From contig NZ_MUNX01000073.1 in assembly GCF_002001005.1 (NCBI RefSeq), positions 1-34,324 on the forward strand: a stretch of 34,324 nt of DNA, given 5' to 3'. The notes under the pieces were generated by a model. The model made no database searches. It worked only from the letters and a program-made list of their open reading frames with translations, and was not told the DNA's origin. The stretch is from Flavobacterium sp. A45. Lineage in GTDB: Bacteria > Bacteroidota > Bacteroidia > Flavobacteriales > Flavobacteriaceae. The position numbers and the translations under genes were made by a program. Positions 7,381 through 15,665 of this stretch are shown one piece after another. Numbering within the stretch: position 1 is the stretch's first letter; each line of letters opens with the position of its first letter.

Positions 7381-8637
7381 CTACAGGTATTTTAATCCTT
7401 TTTTTCTAATGCTTTGGTACAAAATGGATTTAGGGCCTTTCACAATTTGCGATTTGTAAATCCCGATAGAGCCTGAAAAAAAATATGCAATAATACAGGC
7501 AATGCCAATGTAAACACCGCTTTCCATACCAAAAAGTTCCATTCCCATAACTGTACAAGCAATAGGAGTATGGGTTGCACCCGAAAAAACTGCAACAAAT
7601 CCCATTCCGGCCAATAAAGCTATTGGCAAAGGAACAACAACAGATAAGGCACTTCCCAGTGTAGCTCCAACAAAAAAGAGAGGAGTCACTTCGCCTCCTT
7701 TAAATCCTGCTCCAAGTGTAAAACCTGTAAAAAGAATTTTTAAAAGAAAATCATAAGGTGCATTCTGAATTGAAAAAGCATCAACAATCATAGGAACTCC
7801 CAATCCAATGTATTTTGTGGTGCCAATAAAGTAAATAGTTATGGCTAGTATTATTCCGCCAATAAAAGGTCTTAGCGGTGGATGTTTTATGGTCTTGGAA
7901 AATAATTTTCCCCATAAATGAGTACTTCTGGAAAAAAGCAAGGCTGCCAGTCCAGACAAAATACTGACGATAAGTACCCAGAATAATGCAGTAAAATTCA
8001 TTTCTGGAATTTCTGGAATACTATAATGAGTGTGTTGTATTTCCCAGAATTCCACTGTGAAATAAGCAATGTAAGCAACCAAAAAAGAAAGGACAATACT
8101 TCTAAAATTAATTCTGCTAAAAAAAATAATTTCCAAAGCGAATAATGCTCCTGCAAGCGGTGTTCCAAAAACCGAAGCAAAACCAGCACTGATTCCCAGA
8201 ATAATCAAGGTTCTTCTTTCCGAATGATTTAGTCTAAAAATAGAGGAACATACATCGGCAATGGCACCACCCATTTGCACAGCGGTTCCTTCTCTGCCTG
8301 CCGATCCTCCAAAAAGGTGTGTTATTAATGTGCTCAATAGAACCAAAGGAGCCATCAGGAAAGGAATCTTTTTTTCGGGTTTGTTGTATTCTTCCAACAG
8401 GAGATTATTTCCTTTTGCGATTTTGGAATCTGATATAAAGTAAAGATATCCAATAAATAATCCTCCAAAAGGCAAGAGCCAAATAATCCAAGTATTTTGA
8501 ATTCTGACTTGGGTTACAAACTCTAATGAAACTAAAAATAACGCAGATGCAGATCCAGAAAAAATGCCTATCAAACAACAAATGAGAAGCCATTTGATCG
8601 TGATAAGCATTATTTGTTTTATTTTTTCAAAATTCAT
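7381..8637 (-). CDS. CLC-family anion channel/antiporter
   Basis: 418 residues with about ten or eleven membrane segments and no cytoplasmic CBS domains. The CLC signature is GGSAGREGTAVQMGG (110-124), with the gating glutamate at Glu116. The second conserved half-motif, GAGFKGGEVTPLFFVGA (309-325), corresponds to the GIFAP region of well-studied CLCs, with Val in place of the anion-coordinating Phe. A classical GSGIP loop is not evident, and GREGT replaces GREGP. Known: CLCs move chloride, nitrate or, in the CLC-F branch, fluoride, often with protons. Substrate uncertain; I found no fluoride-riboswitch-like leader. It lies 70 bases downstream of the RidA-family gene on the same strand. Confidence 0.87.
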   Translation of the reverse strand: MNFEKIKQIMLITIKWLLICCLIGIFSGSASALFLVSLEFVTQVRIQNTWIIWLLPFGGLFIGYLYFISDSKIAKGNNLLLEEYNKPEKKIPFLMAPLVLLSTLITHLFGGSAGREGTAVQMGGAIADVCSSIFRLNHSERRTLIILGISAGFASVFGTPLAGALFALEIIFFSRINFRSIVLSFLVAYIAYFTVEFWEIQHTHYSIPEIPEMNFTALFWVLIVSILSGLAALLFSRSTHLWGKLFSKTIKHPPLRPFIGGIILAITIYFIGTTKYIGLGVPMIVDAFSIQNAPYDFLLKILFTGFTLGAGFKGGEVTPLFFVGATLGSALSVVVPLPIALLAGMGFVAVFSGATHTPIACTVMGMELFGMESGVYIGIACIIAYFFSGSIGIYKSQIVKGPKSILYQSIRKKGLKYL

Positions 8638-8707
8638 TGATTGTAGTACTTTTTCTGGAATAAATTTTATGCTAAAGTATTACAATTCATAATTATTTCT
8701 AGAAATA

Positions 8708-9091
8708 TTATGATGCAATTGCTGTAAATTCGATTTCGACCAAGTATTCTGGAGCGACCAATTGGTTGATACCATAAAAACCGGTAGTAGGTTTTATGTC
8801 TTTGAAAAAAGTTGCATGTGCTTTTGCAACAGCTTCAAATGTAGAAACATCAGTAGTGAAAATTCGGGTACGAATCACGTCTTTCATTCCTACATTAAGG
8901 TCTTCCAATACTTTTTCTACTCTTTCCAGAATATTTAATGTTTGTGCGTAAGCATCATCAGCTTTTACTTTTTCGCCGTCAACTATTGCAACAGTTCCAG
9001 ATACTTCAATAATATTTCCAATGCGAACAGCGCGACAATATCCCATTTTGTCCTCCCAAGGAGATCCGGTTAAAATGTTTTCTCTTTTCAT
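8708..9091 (-). CDS. RidA/YjgF-family protein lacking the catalytic arginine
   Basis: 127 residues, a full-length single YjgF/RidA domain (VSGTVAIVDG 30-39; TLNILERVEKVLEDLN 51-66; VEIEFTAIA at the end). In RidA proper a PARS-type motif supplies the arginine that holds the imine substrate's carboxylate; here the equivalent stretch reads KPTTGFYGINQLV (100-112), with no arginine. The terminal glutamate region is kept. Known: subfamilies without that arginine are not expected to deaminate 2-aminoacrylate. Inferred: a ligand-binding or alternative-activity Rid protein. No amino-acid catabolic genes adjoin it, so the role is open. Confidence 0.88.
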   Translation of the reverse strand: MKRENILTGSPWEDKMGYCRAVRIGNIIEVSGTVAIVDGEKVKADDAYAQTLNILERVEKVLEDLNVGMKDVIRTRIFTTDVSTFEAVAKAHATFFKDIKPTTGFYGINQLVAPEYLVEIEFTAIAS

Positions 9092-9412
9092 TATTTAGTT
9101 TTTTAGTTTTGTAATTTGCTGTTAAAGCAAGTAAAGTTTGTAGCTTTTTAGATCCCGCAATTTATAAAAATTAGAATTAAATAAAAGGCGACTTTTGTAC
9201 TATCTGTTTACTAAATAGGTAATTCAGTTTTTTATAACAAAATCGACAGGATGTTTTACGATTTTTGGGGATAGCGATAATTTTGCTTTAAATTTTTTGA
9301 ATATCTTAACAAGTAAAGGGAAATAAATTAAGTTAGTTTTGTGATTTTATAACCGCTGTTTTTTTATTTTTGGGAAAATGTTTTTAGATAGAAAACCTAC
9401 TTTTTTAATACT
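9092..9412. other. 321-base divergent intergenic region
   Basis: This separates the divergently transcribed RidA-family gene and the secreted-protein gene. It contains an exact TAnnTTTG match on the plus strand (TAGTTTTG, 9334-9341), 72 bases before the plus-strand ATG, but no TTG at -33 spacing. Nothing else is recognised. Confidence 0.5.
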
Positions 9413-10087
9413 ATGAAGCAATTTTGTTTGTTTGTTTTTCTGATAGGTTTTACAACTTGTACGTATGCTCAATTTGAGTCTGGCACAAAGTTTAAGGCTA
9501 TTCCGCCCACGAATATAAAACCAAAAGAGAAGAAGGCTACACCTCCACCTCCGATAGACTCTTCTGTGATCATTCCTCCCAATATTTATAAAAGCCCAAA
9601 TGTACAGTCGCCGCCTAATCCTGTTTCTGACTATAAATTAAAAGTTAAGAGTGAGATTTCGATGATTCCAAAGAATGAGTTCATTAATCCTGGAGATGAA
9701 GTAAGGGATAGGTTGAATAAAAAGACAGATCGTCAGCAAGGAATTGCTTACCGTCGTAATCAGAATTTGGGTACTTATAATACTACTTCAGAGTCTGCAA
9801 AAGTGATGTATAGGGATGCTCAATATGTAGATGGTGATTTAATCAGGGTGTATTTGAACGGAGAGATTATTCAAACTCAGGTCTATTTGGATAGCAATTT
9901 TAAAGGTTTTGAAATTGCTTTGCAAAAAGGATTCAATAAAATAGATTTTGAAGCGTTAAATCAAGGGGATTCTGGTCCCAACACAGCCGAATTCAGAGTT
10001 TATGATGATAAAAAAAATCTAGTTTCGGCTAGTGAATGGAATCTTGGAACAGGTTTTAAAGCGACAATTATTATTGTCAAAGAGTAG
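9413..10087 (+). CDS. Conserved secreted protein, function unknown
   Basis: 224 residues. Signal peptide cleaved after YAQ (about residue 20). A Pro/Lys-rich disordered stretch (about 24-75) contains PPPPI, IPPNIY and SPPNP. A compact C-terminal domain (about 130-224) follows: VDGDLIRVYLNGEII, then FNKIDFEALNQGDSGPNTAEFRVYD, and a final beta strand ATIIIVK. That pattern (acidic turn, hydrophobic strands, NTAEFRVYD) suggests a small beta-sandwich that I cannot assign to a named family. The gene is alone on the plus strand and converges on the next gene with only 24 bases between stops. Inferred location: periplasm or cell surface. Confidence 0.75.
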   Translation: MKQFCLFVFLIGFTTCTYAQFESGTKFKAIPPTNIKPKEKKATPPPPIDSSVIIPPNIYKSPNVQSPPNPVSDYKLKVKSEISMIPKNEFINPGDEVRDRLNKKTDRQQGIAYRRNQNLGTYNTTSESAKVMYRDAQYVDGDLIRVYLNGEIIQTQVYLDSNFKGFEIALQKGFNKIDFEALNQGDSGPNTAEFRVYDDKKNLVSASEWNLGTGFKATIIIVKE

Positions 10088-10111
10088 CCTGAAACTTTTT
10101 TAGAGAAAAGA

Positions 10112-10639
10112 TTAGAAAGGATCTGCAGTAACTTTAAATTTCATATCTGCTTTTATAGTTGTCTCTTGTGTCAAGGTTTCTTTTGTAGTTACGGATGTTC
10201 GTATTTTGTAACTTGAAGCCTTAATGTATTTGTCTAGTTTTTGTGAAGTGCACGTTAGATTGAGCGTATTTGCTGTTGAGTTGATATTATCCTGAAAAGC
10301 CAATTCTATTTCGTCATTGGCATTTGTAGAAATGTACATATGAACTGATTTTAGAAAGCTAAATGTTTTATCGGCAGGACTTGTAATAGTCAATTTTAAT
10401 TCTTCCAGTTTTACATCTTTGACTAAATCCACATTTGTGTTGTTGTTCTTAAATTCTGAGGTAGAATTGGTAGTAACATCTGGCGTAGCCGCTTCAAAAG
10501 GCGAGTTAAAAGGCAATCCACTATTCACTGTAAATGTAGTTTGATTGGAAATATTGAATGTCAATAATTTATCAACTTCACTGCATGAAACTATAATTAA
10601 GGCTAAAATAACTAGAATTGTAATTTTTTTTGTTTTCAT
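10112..10639 (-). CDS. Putative lipoprotein, function unknown
   Basis: 175 residues from the ATG at 10639. A frame extension to 10726 would add 29 residues in front of the signal peptide, so I reject it. The start gives MKTKKITILVILALIIVSC, a clean lipoprotein signal with the lipidated cysteine at residue 19. The rest (30-175) is Thr/Ser/Asn-rich and beta-prone, with no motif I recognise. It follows the DUF3179 gene on the same strand after 121 bases, so cotranscription is possible but not shown. Confidence 0.7.
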   Translation of the reverse strand: MKTKKITILVILALIIVSCSEVDKLLTFNISNQTTFTVNSGLPFNSPFEAATPDVTTNSTSEFKNNNTNVDLVKDVKLEELKLTITSPADKTFSFLKSVHMYISTNANDEIELAFQDNINSTANTLNLTCTSQKLDKYIKASSYKIRTSVTTKETLTQETTIKADMKFKVTADPF

Positions 10640-10760
10640 TTTTTTTTGAGGCAAATTTATGATTTGGAGTTTTTGCAAATGTAATCTAACTAGATATGCA
10701 ATCTCATCATTTAACGGTTTTGCCATTGAATTATTATAGGAACGGCATTATGTGTAAATG

Positions 10761-11903
10761 TTATTTCAGTGTCAATGGATGAAAAGTTCTCCAGCTATGC
10801 CAGTATTCTTGATACGCTTTTATGGATTTAAGTTCATTAATTAAAGGGTTTGCCGATTTTCCAAGAAATGTATAACTGTTTTGTCCATCATTTAATTGAT
10901 TTCCTTCAAGAGTGAATTTTTGTTCTTTATTATTTCTTTCTAATGCTATAAAACTCTTTTTTTCATTGGCTAAAACTAATACAATAGGTTTGTTGTTGAT
11001 TACATCATAAATTATTCTTTTCTTGACAAAATCATTCCAATCATAAGCTTTACTTTGATTGCCAACGGTGATCCCAACGATCCATGATTTATCTTTCCAT
11101 GAAAGAGTGTCTCTTCGGGTTAGATTTCCTTTTCTTCTTCCAGACTCATAATTACTCAAGCTATCATATTCGGTTTTAAAATTTTTATCAGCCTGCAGGA
11201 TTAAACTTTTTGGGTTTAAGGCAATCCATTTTTTTAATGACATTTGGCTGCTTTGTAATTCGGGTAAAGATTGCCCTTTTAATGTTCCGGCAATGGCTTC
11301 TCCTGTGGCTTGTCTCCACCAACTTTTGGTTGTTTTGTCTTCAAACATAGCGTTAAAATGATCCATTCCAACGAGTCTGAAAGTCTCTTTTTGTCCATTT
11401 ACTATTGGTTCAAAAACACGCCCAGACCTGCAGACAGTACAATACGTTACGAGTATGGGATGTTGAGCAATGGTGTCGGATATTTGATGATGGTATCCTA
11501 AAAACTGTATCGGATATGCTCTGGATTCTCCTTTATATGATATACCAATTATGATTCGGCTTGTGTCAACTTTATTTTTTGAAGCATCGCTCATTTTTAG
11601 ATTATTGGTTTGGTGGAACATGGAGTCTGCGGCCATGACATAATTTGTGACATATGCTATTCCAATAGCGATAACTAAAAATATAATGGAGAAAATTTTT
11701 GATTTTTGAAAAGCAGCTTTGAAGCCATAAAGTAACATCAGAATAAAAACTATTCTAAAAATCCATCTCCAAGAATATAAAAAATAGGCCAAATCTATAC
11801 TGTTTATTTCTTGACTTCCAGGCATTGGCATAATAAAATAAATATTTGCAATTTCAAATAATAATAACCCGAGTATGCCGAAATAATAGATTTTTTTTGC
11901 CAT
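10761..11903 (-). CDS. DUF3179-domain membrane protein
   Basis: 380 residues. Three N-terminal hydrophobic segments (about 5-26, 43-62, 70-92) precede a large extracytoplasmic or cytosolic domain (about 115-335) matching the DUF3179 pattern. Motifs are HPILVTYCTVCRSGRVF (148-164, with the Cys155/Cys158 pair), LVGMDHFNAMFEDKTTKSWW (177-196) and GEAIAGTLKGQ (201-211). In DUF3179 proteins the cysteine pair is usually part of a TYCPLC-like motif, suggesting metal or thiol chemistry, but no activity is established to my knowledge. It is divergent from guaA across a 204-base gap. Confidence 0.8.
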   Translation of the reverse strand: MAKKIYYFGILGLLLFEIANIYFIMPMPGSQEINSIDLAYFLYSWRWIFRIVFILMLLYGFKAAFQKSKIFSIIFLVIAIGIAYVTNYVMAADSMFHQTNNLKMSDASKNKVDTSRIIIGISYKGESRAYPIQFLGYHHQISDTIAQHPILVTYCTVCRSGRVFEPIVNGQKETFRLVGMDHFNAMFEDKTTKSWWRQATGEAIAGTLKGQSLPELQSSQMSLKKWIALNPKSLILQADKNFKTEYDSLSNYESGRRKGNLTRRDTLSWKDKSWIVGITVGNQSKAYDWNDFVKKRIIYDVINNKPIVLVLANEKKSFIALERNNKEQKFTLEGNQLNDGQNSYTFLGKSANPLINELKSIKAYQEYWHSWRTFHPLTLK

Positions 11904-12096
11904 AACTTGTAAACTTGGTTTTAATTAATAGGAGGTTTTAGTTTTTTACAAATAGTTATAAATTGGATAATCTTAGTTTTTTGTTGATTTTTATTGAGTT
12001 TATTTAGCCCTTTTGTCTAAAATAAAGAAAAGTTATTCGATAAAAATAAATTAAAAATTTTTCAAAATACCATTTTTCAATTCCGAATATATAAAG

Positions 12097-12104
12097 TATT
12101 TTTG
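12097..12104 (+). promoter_or_regulatory. Candidate -7 box immediately before guaA
   Basis: TATTTTTG matches the Bacteroidota -7 consensus TAnnTTTG exactly and ends only 3 bases before the guaA ATG at 12108. If used, transcription would start at or within a few bases of the start codon, giving a leaderless or near-leaderless mRNA. No convincing TTG -33 element is present. Confidence 0.4.
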
Positions 12105-12107
12105 CGC

Positions 12108-13637
12108 ATGCAACACAACGTACTTATTTTAGATTTCGGATCGCAATATACACAGCTTATTGCGCGTAGAGTTCGCGAATTAAATATATTCTGCGAAATT
12201 TTTCCTTACAATCATTTTCCGAGTGATTTATCAAGTTATAAAGCCGTAATTCTTGGAGGAAGCCCTTTTTCTGTTAGAGGAGAAGATGCACCACATCCAG
12301 ATTTATCACAAATTAGAGGTAAACTACCAATGCTTGCCGTTTGTTACGGAGCGCAATATCTAGCCCATTTTAGCGGTGGTGAAGTAGCGGCTTCTAATAC
12401 AAGGGAATACGGAAGAGCCAATTTATCTTATATCAAAGACGGTGAAACTTTCTTCGACGGTGTATCTGAAAACAGCCAAGTTTGGATGAGCCACAGTGAC
12501 AGTATCAAAGCTTTGCCAACTAATGGGGTGAAATTAGCAAGCACTCACGATGTAGAATATGCAGCTTACAAAATTGAAGGAGAAACCACTTATGCTATTC
12601 AATATCATCCTGAAGTTTTTCACTCTACGGATGGAAAACAAATGTTGGAAAATTTCCTTGTAAAAATAGCTCATGTACCACAGAATTTCACACCAGGCGC
12701 TTTCGTTGAAGAAATCGTAGCTGAAATGAAAGAGAAAATCGGAAACGACAAAGTTGTTTTAGGTCTTTCAGGAGGTGTGGATTCAACAGTAGCTGCGGTT
12801 TTATTGCATAAAGCGATTGGTAAAAACCTGTATTGTATTTTTGTAAATAACGGATTGCTTCGCAAAAATGAATTTCAAAGCGTTTTAGATCAATACGAAG
12901 GAATGGGATTGAACGTAAAAGGAGTAGATGCTTCACAACGTTTCTATGATGCTTTGGCAGGAGTTACTGATCCAGAATTAAAAAGAAAAGCAATCGGAAA
13001 TGCCTTTATCGAAGTTTTCGATGATGAGTCACATAAAATTGAAGATGTTACCTGGTTAGCTCAAGGAACTATATATCCTGATGTAATCGAATCGGTTTCT
13101 GTAAAAGGGCCATCGGCAACTATCAAATCACACCATAATGTAGGCGGTTTGCCAGATTATATGAAATTGAAGATTGTTGAACCTTTGCGTATGCTTTTCA
13201 AAGACGAAGTACGTAGAGTAGGAGCAACTTTAGGAATTGATCCAGAATTATTAGGGAGACATCCTTTTCCTGGTCCTGGATTGTCTATCCGTATTTTGGG
13301 AGACATTACTTTGGAGAAAGTTCAAATTTTACAAGATGTAGATAAAGTTTTTATCGACGGATTAAAATCTTGGGGATTGTATGATAAAGTTTGGCAGGCT
13401 GGAGCAATTTTACTTCCTGTGAACAGTGTTGGAGTAATGGGCGATGAGCGTACTTACGAAAAAGTGGTAGCACTTCGCGCAGTTGAATCCACTGACGGAA
13501 TGACTGCAGACTGGGTACATTTGCCGTATGAATTCTTAATGAAAGTTTCTAATGATATTATCAATAAAGTTAAAGGTGTGAATCGTGTTGTTTACGATAT
13601 TAGTTCAAAACCGCCTGCAACAATTGAGTGGGAATAG
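12108..13637 (+). CDS. guaA: GMP synthase (glutamine-hydrolysing)
   Basis: 509 residues from the ATG at 12108; an in-frame TTG six bases earlier is unlikely. Class I glutamine amidotransferase domain (1-190) has the catalytic Cys79 (AVCYGAQ), His167 and Glu169 (YHPEV). The ATP-pyrophosphatase domain follows with P-loop LSGGVDST (220-227), and a C-terminal GMP-synthase dimerisation domain ends in KPPATIEWE. It converts XMP to GMP using glutamine and ATP in the cytoplasm, the last step of guanine nucleotide synthesis. All catalytic residues are present and the length is typical. A hairpin follows the stop. The window also holds purM, but far away and on the opposite strand. Confidence 0.97.
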   Translation: MQHNVLILDFGSQYTQLIARRVRELNIFCEIFPYNHFPSDLSSYKAVILGGSPFSVRGEDAPHPDLSQIRGKLPMLAVCYGAQYLAHFSGGEVAASNTREYGRANLSYIKDGETFFDGVSENSQVWMSHSDSIKALPTNGVKLASTHDVEYAAYKIEGETTYAIQYHPEVFHSTDGKQMLENFLVKIAHVPQNFTPGAFVEEIVAEMKEKIGNDKVVLGLSGGVDSTVAAVLLHKAIGKNLYCIFVNNGLLRKNEFQSVLDQYEGMGLNVKGVDASQRFYDALAGVTDPELKRKAIGNAFIEVFDDESHKIEDVTWLAQGTIYPDVIESVSVKGPSATIKSHHNVGGLPDYMKLKIVEPLRMLFKDEVRRVGATLGIDPELLGRHPFPGPGLSIRILGDITLEKVQILQDVDKVFIDGLKSWGLYDKVWQAGAILLPVNSVGVMGDERTYEKVVALRAVESTDGMTADWVHLPYEFLMKVSNDIINKVKGVNRVVYDISSKPPATIEWE

Positions 13638-13650
13638 TAATTTTTTTAAC

Positions 13651-13680
13651 ATTAAGTCGTTACATTTGTAACGACTTAAT
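13651..13680 (+). terminator. Perfect hairpin after guaA, probable terminator
   Basis: ATTAAGTCGTTAC (13651-13663) pairs perfectly with GTAACGACTTAAT (13668-13680) around the 4-base loop ATTT, starting 14 bases after the guaA stop. Only a short T-run (TGTTT) follows, so termination may be partial. The loop region also reads TACATTTG (13661-13668), a TAnnTTTG match that could serve the next gene, starting at 13700. Confidence 0.65.
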
Positions 13681-13699
13681 TGTTTAAACCTACTTATTT

Positions 13700-15601
13700 A
13701 TGAAAGAATTTTCAAAATTTTTATTGTTTGTTGCTTTTGTATCAAATGTCTCTTTTGGACAGCAATCAACAACTAAGCATGCAGTTTTAAAAGGCGAAAC
13801 GATTTCCCAAATCGCTCAAAATTACAAAACTACTCCTTCTGAAATTTACAGATTAAATCCAGAAGCTCAAAACGGAATCACAGAAAATCAAATCCTGAAT
13901 GTTCCTGAATTACTTCCTCTATCCAAAAATACAATTACTCATACTGTTGTCCCAAAAGAAACATTGTTTGGGCTAGCGACTAAATATAATGTCAAAGTTG
14001 AAGCTATTCAAAGTGCAAATGCTGTTGCTTTGGCTAATGGATTACAAGTAGGACAGCAATTAGTTATTCCACAGGATAATATTCAGAAAACAGAAACTGG
14101 TGTAGCAAAAAATACTCATTTAGTTCAACCTAAAGAATCATTATTTAGTATTGCCAGACTTTATAATGTATCTGTTGAAGATTTAGATAAAGCCAATTCT
14201 GCTATTTTAAAAGACGGATTGCAGGTGGGTCAAGAGATTAAAATTCCAAACAAAAAGAAAACGCTTGACGGTAGGGTTAGGGTTATCAATGCCGAAACTG
14301 TTTTTTATGTAGTAAAAGCCAAAGAAACTAAGTATTCTATAGCCAAACAATTTGGAATTACAGTAGAACAATTGGAATCTCAAAATCCAGAAATTGTAAA
14401 CGGATTGACTGAAGGGAATAAATTGGCGATCAATGTAAAAGAAGTGAAGCCAACCAACGAAAATGAGGAGTTGATGCTTGCTTTGGCAGAAAAACAAGTG
14501 GTGGTTGAAAAATCCAAAGCGAATACCAAAGAAATCAATAGCCTAAAGCAAAAGTTAGTTTTGCAGGAAGAAATCAATCAAAAAGTAATTAATGTGAATG
14601 GTCTTTTGGTAAATCTAAAAGAGATTGAAAACACCACAGAAGGTTCGGCCGAAAAGCTTAAATTGGTTTTGGAAGCTAATAAAAATATTCAGGAAATTCT
14701 CTTGGTTAAATTGGATTCACTGGTGAATACGATGAGTAAAGATTTGAACGATTTGAAAAAAACGGAATTGGTCGATCTTGACGAATCTATCCGTTTGCAA
14801 AAAAATTCCAATGAAAATATTCAAAAAACGAATGAATTGTCACAACAGCTTAAAAAGCAATTGGCGGAAAACAGAAAAGTGTATTCTGGTTTGATGGACA
14901 AAGCAGAGCGAATTGTTGTAGAAGAAAATCAAGAATACAAAAAAAGCATCAGGGAAAACAGTAAAGCGAAAGTTGGTGAGAAGACTGTGAAATTGACTCC
15001 AGTAGATTTGAAAAACATGGAAATGGAACAACGCTCCAGAGACTTGAACAACTTGAAGTTGATAACAAAACTGGATTCCTTGAATAATGCAAGTAAATCA
15101 GAATTGAAATTGCACATCAGTAAGGCAACTTTTTACAGTAAGCAAGCTCGATTGTTTGATGATAATTTGGCTAAATTAAAAAATAAGAGCTACCAGAATA
15201 AAGCACACGAATCTCAAACAAAAGCAAAAACAGGAGTAGTGTCTAAATCTCTTACTTTGGATCAAATTAAAAAAGAACTGGCTAAGCAACCTGCTAAAGT
15301 CAAAGCAATTAAAGTTGAGAATGTTGAGGGTATAAAAGATTTAAAACCAGGATATTATGTTGTGGTTGGTAATTTTCAAGATGCAGGAGAAAGAGATGTT
15401 TTTATTAGGAAATTGACCGATTCAGGTTCTTTGGACGCAAACTTTTTCTATAATATCAATATACTTTCGTATTATGTTTACTCAAAAATGGTTGATACCA
15501 AAGAGGTAGCCCAGTATGAATGTATCCAAAAACAGGGGAAGTCACTTTTTGAAAAAGTGTTTATTGCAAATGTAATTTCCGATTATTCGATTAAGGAATA
15601 A
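13700..15601 (+). CDS. Secreted protein with four LysM repeats, coiled coil and SPOR-like C-terminus
   Basis: 633 residues. Signal peptide to about residue 20. Four LysM domains lie at about 25-68, 80-124, 139-183 and 202-246 (recurrent KGETISQIA, KETLFGLA, KESLFSIA, KETKYSIA). A long Lys/Glu/Asn-rich helical stretch (about 255-480) is likely coiled coil. The C-terminal 86 residues begin LKPGYYVVVGNFQDAGERDVF and contain YVYSKM, the pattern of a SPOR domain. Known: LysM binds N-acetylglucosamine of peptidoglycan and SPOR binds denuded glycan strands. Inferred: a periplasmic wall-associated structural or division-related protein. The next gene is a LysM paralogue 64 bases downstream. Confidence 0.85.
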   Translation: MKEFSKFLLFVAFVSNVSFGQQSTTKHAVLKGETISQIAQNYKTTPSEIYRLNPEAQNGITENQILNVPELLPLSKNTITHTVVPKETLFGLATKYNVKVEAIQSANAVALANGLQVGQQLVIPQDNIQKTETGVAKNTHLVQPKESLFSIARLYNVSVEDLDKANSAILKDGLQVGQEIKIPNKKKTLDGRVRVINAETVFYVVKAKETKYSIAKQFGITVEQLESQNPEIVNGLTEGNKLAINVKEVKPTNENEELMLALAEKQVVVEKSKANTKEINSLKQKLVLQEEINQKVINVNGLLVNLKEIENTTEGSAEKLKLVLEANKNIQEILLVKLDSLVNTMSKDLNDLKKTELVDLDESIRLQKNSNENIQKTNELSQQLKKQLAENRKVYSGLMDKAERIVVEENQEYKKSIRENSKAKVGEKTVKLTPVDLKNMEMEQRSRDLNNLKLITKLDSLNNASKSELKLHISKATFYSKQARLFDDNLAKLKNKSYQNKAHESQTKAKTGVVSKSLTLDQIKKELAKQPAKVKAIKVENVEGIKDLKPGYYVVVGNFQDAGERDVFIRKLTDSGSLDANFFYNINILSYYVYSKMVDTKEVAQYECIQKQGKSLFEKVFIANVISDYSIKE

Positions 15602-15665
15602 ATTAACAAGCCTAAAAGAAATGTTTACCATAAACACAGTAATTTTACTGAAATTAAAAATGCAC

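Noticed and set aside
8638..8707. Possible fluoride riboswitch upstream of the CLC gene
   Set aside because: The 70-base gap read on the minus strand has no recognisable fluoride-riboswitch core or pairing; it is short and AT-rich.
10640..10726. 29-residue N-terminal extension of the lipoprotein
   Set aside because: It would bury the lipoprotein signal peptide inside the protein.
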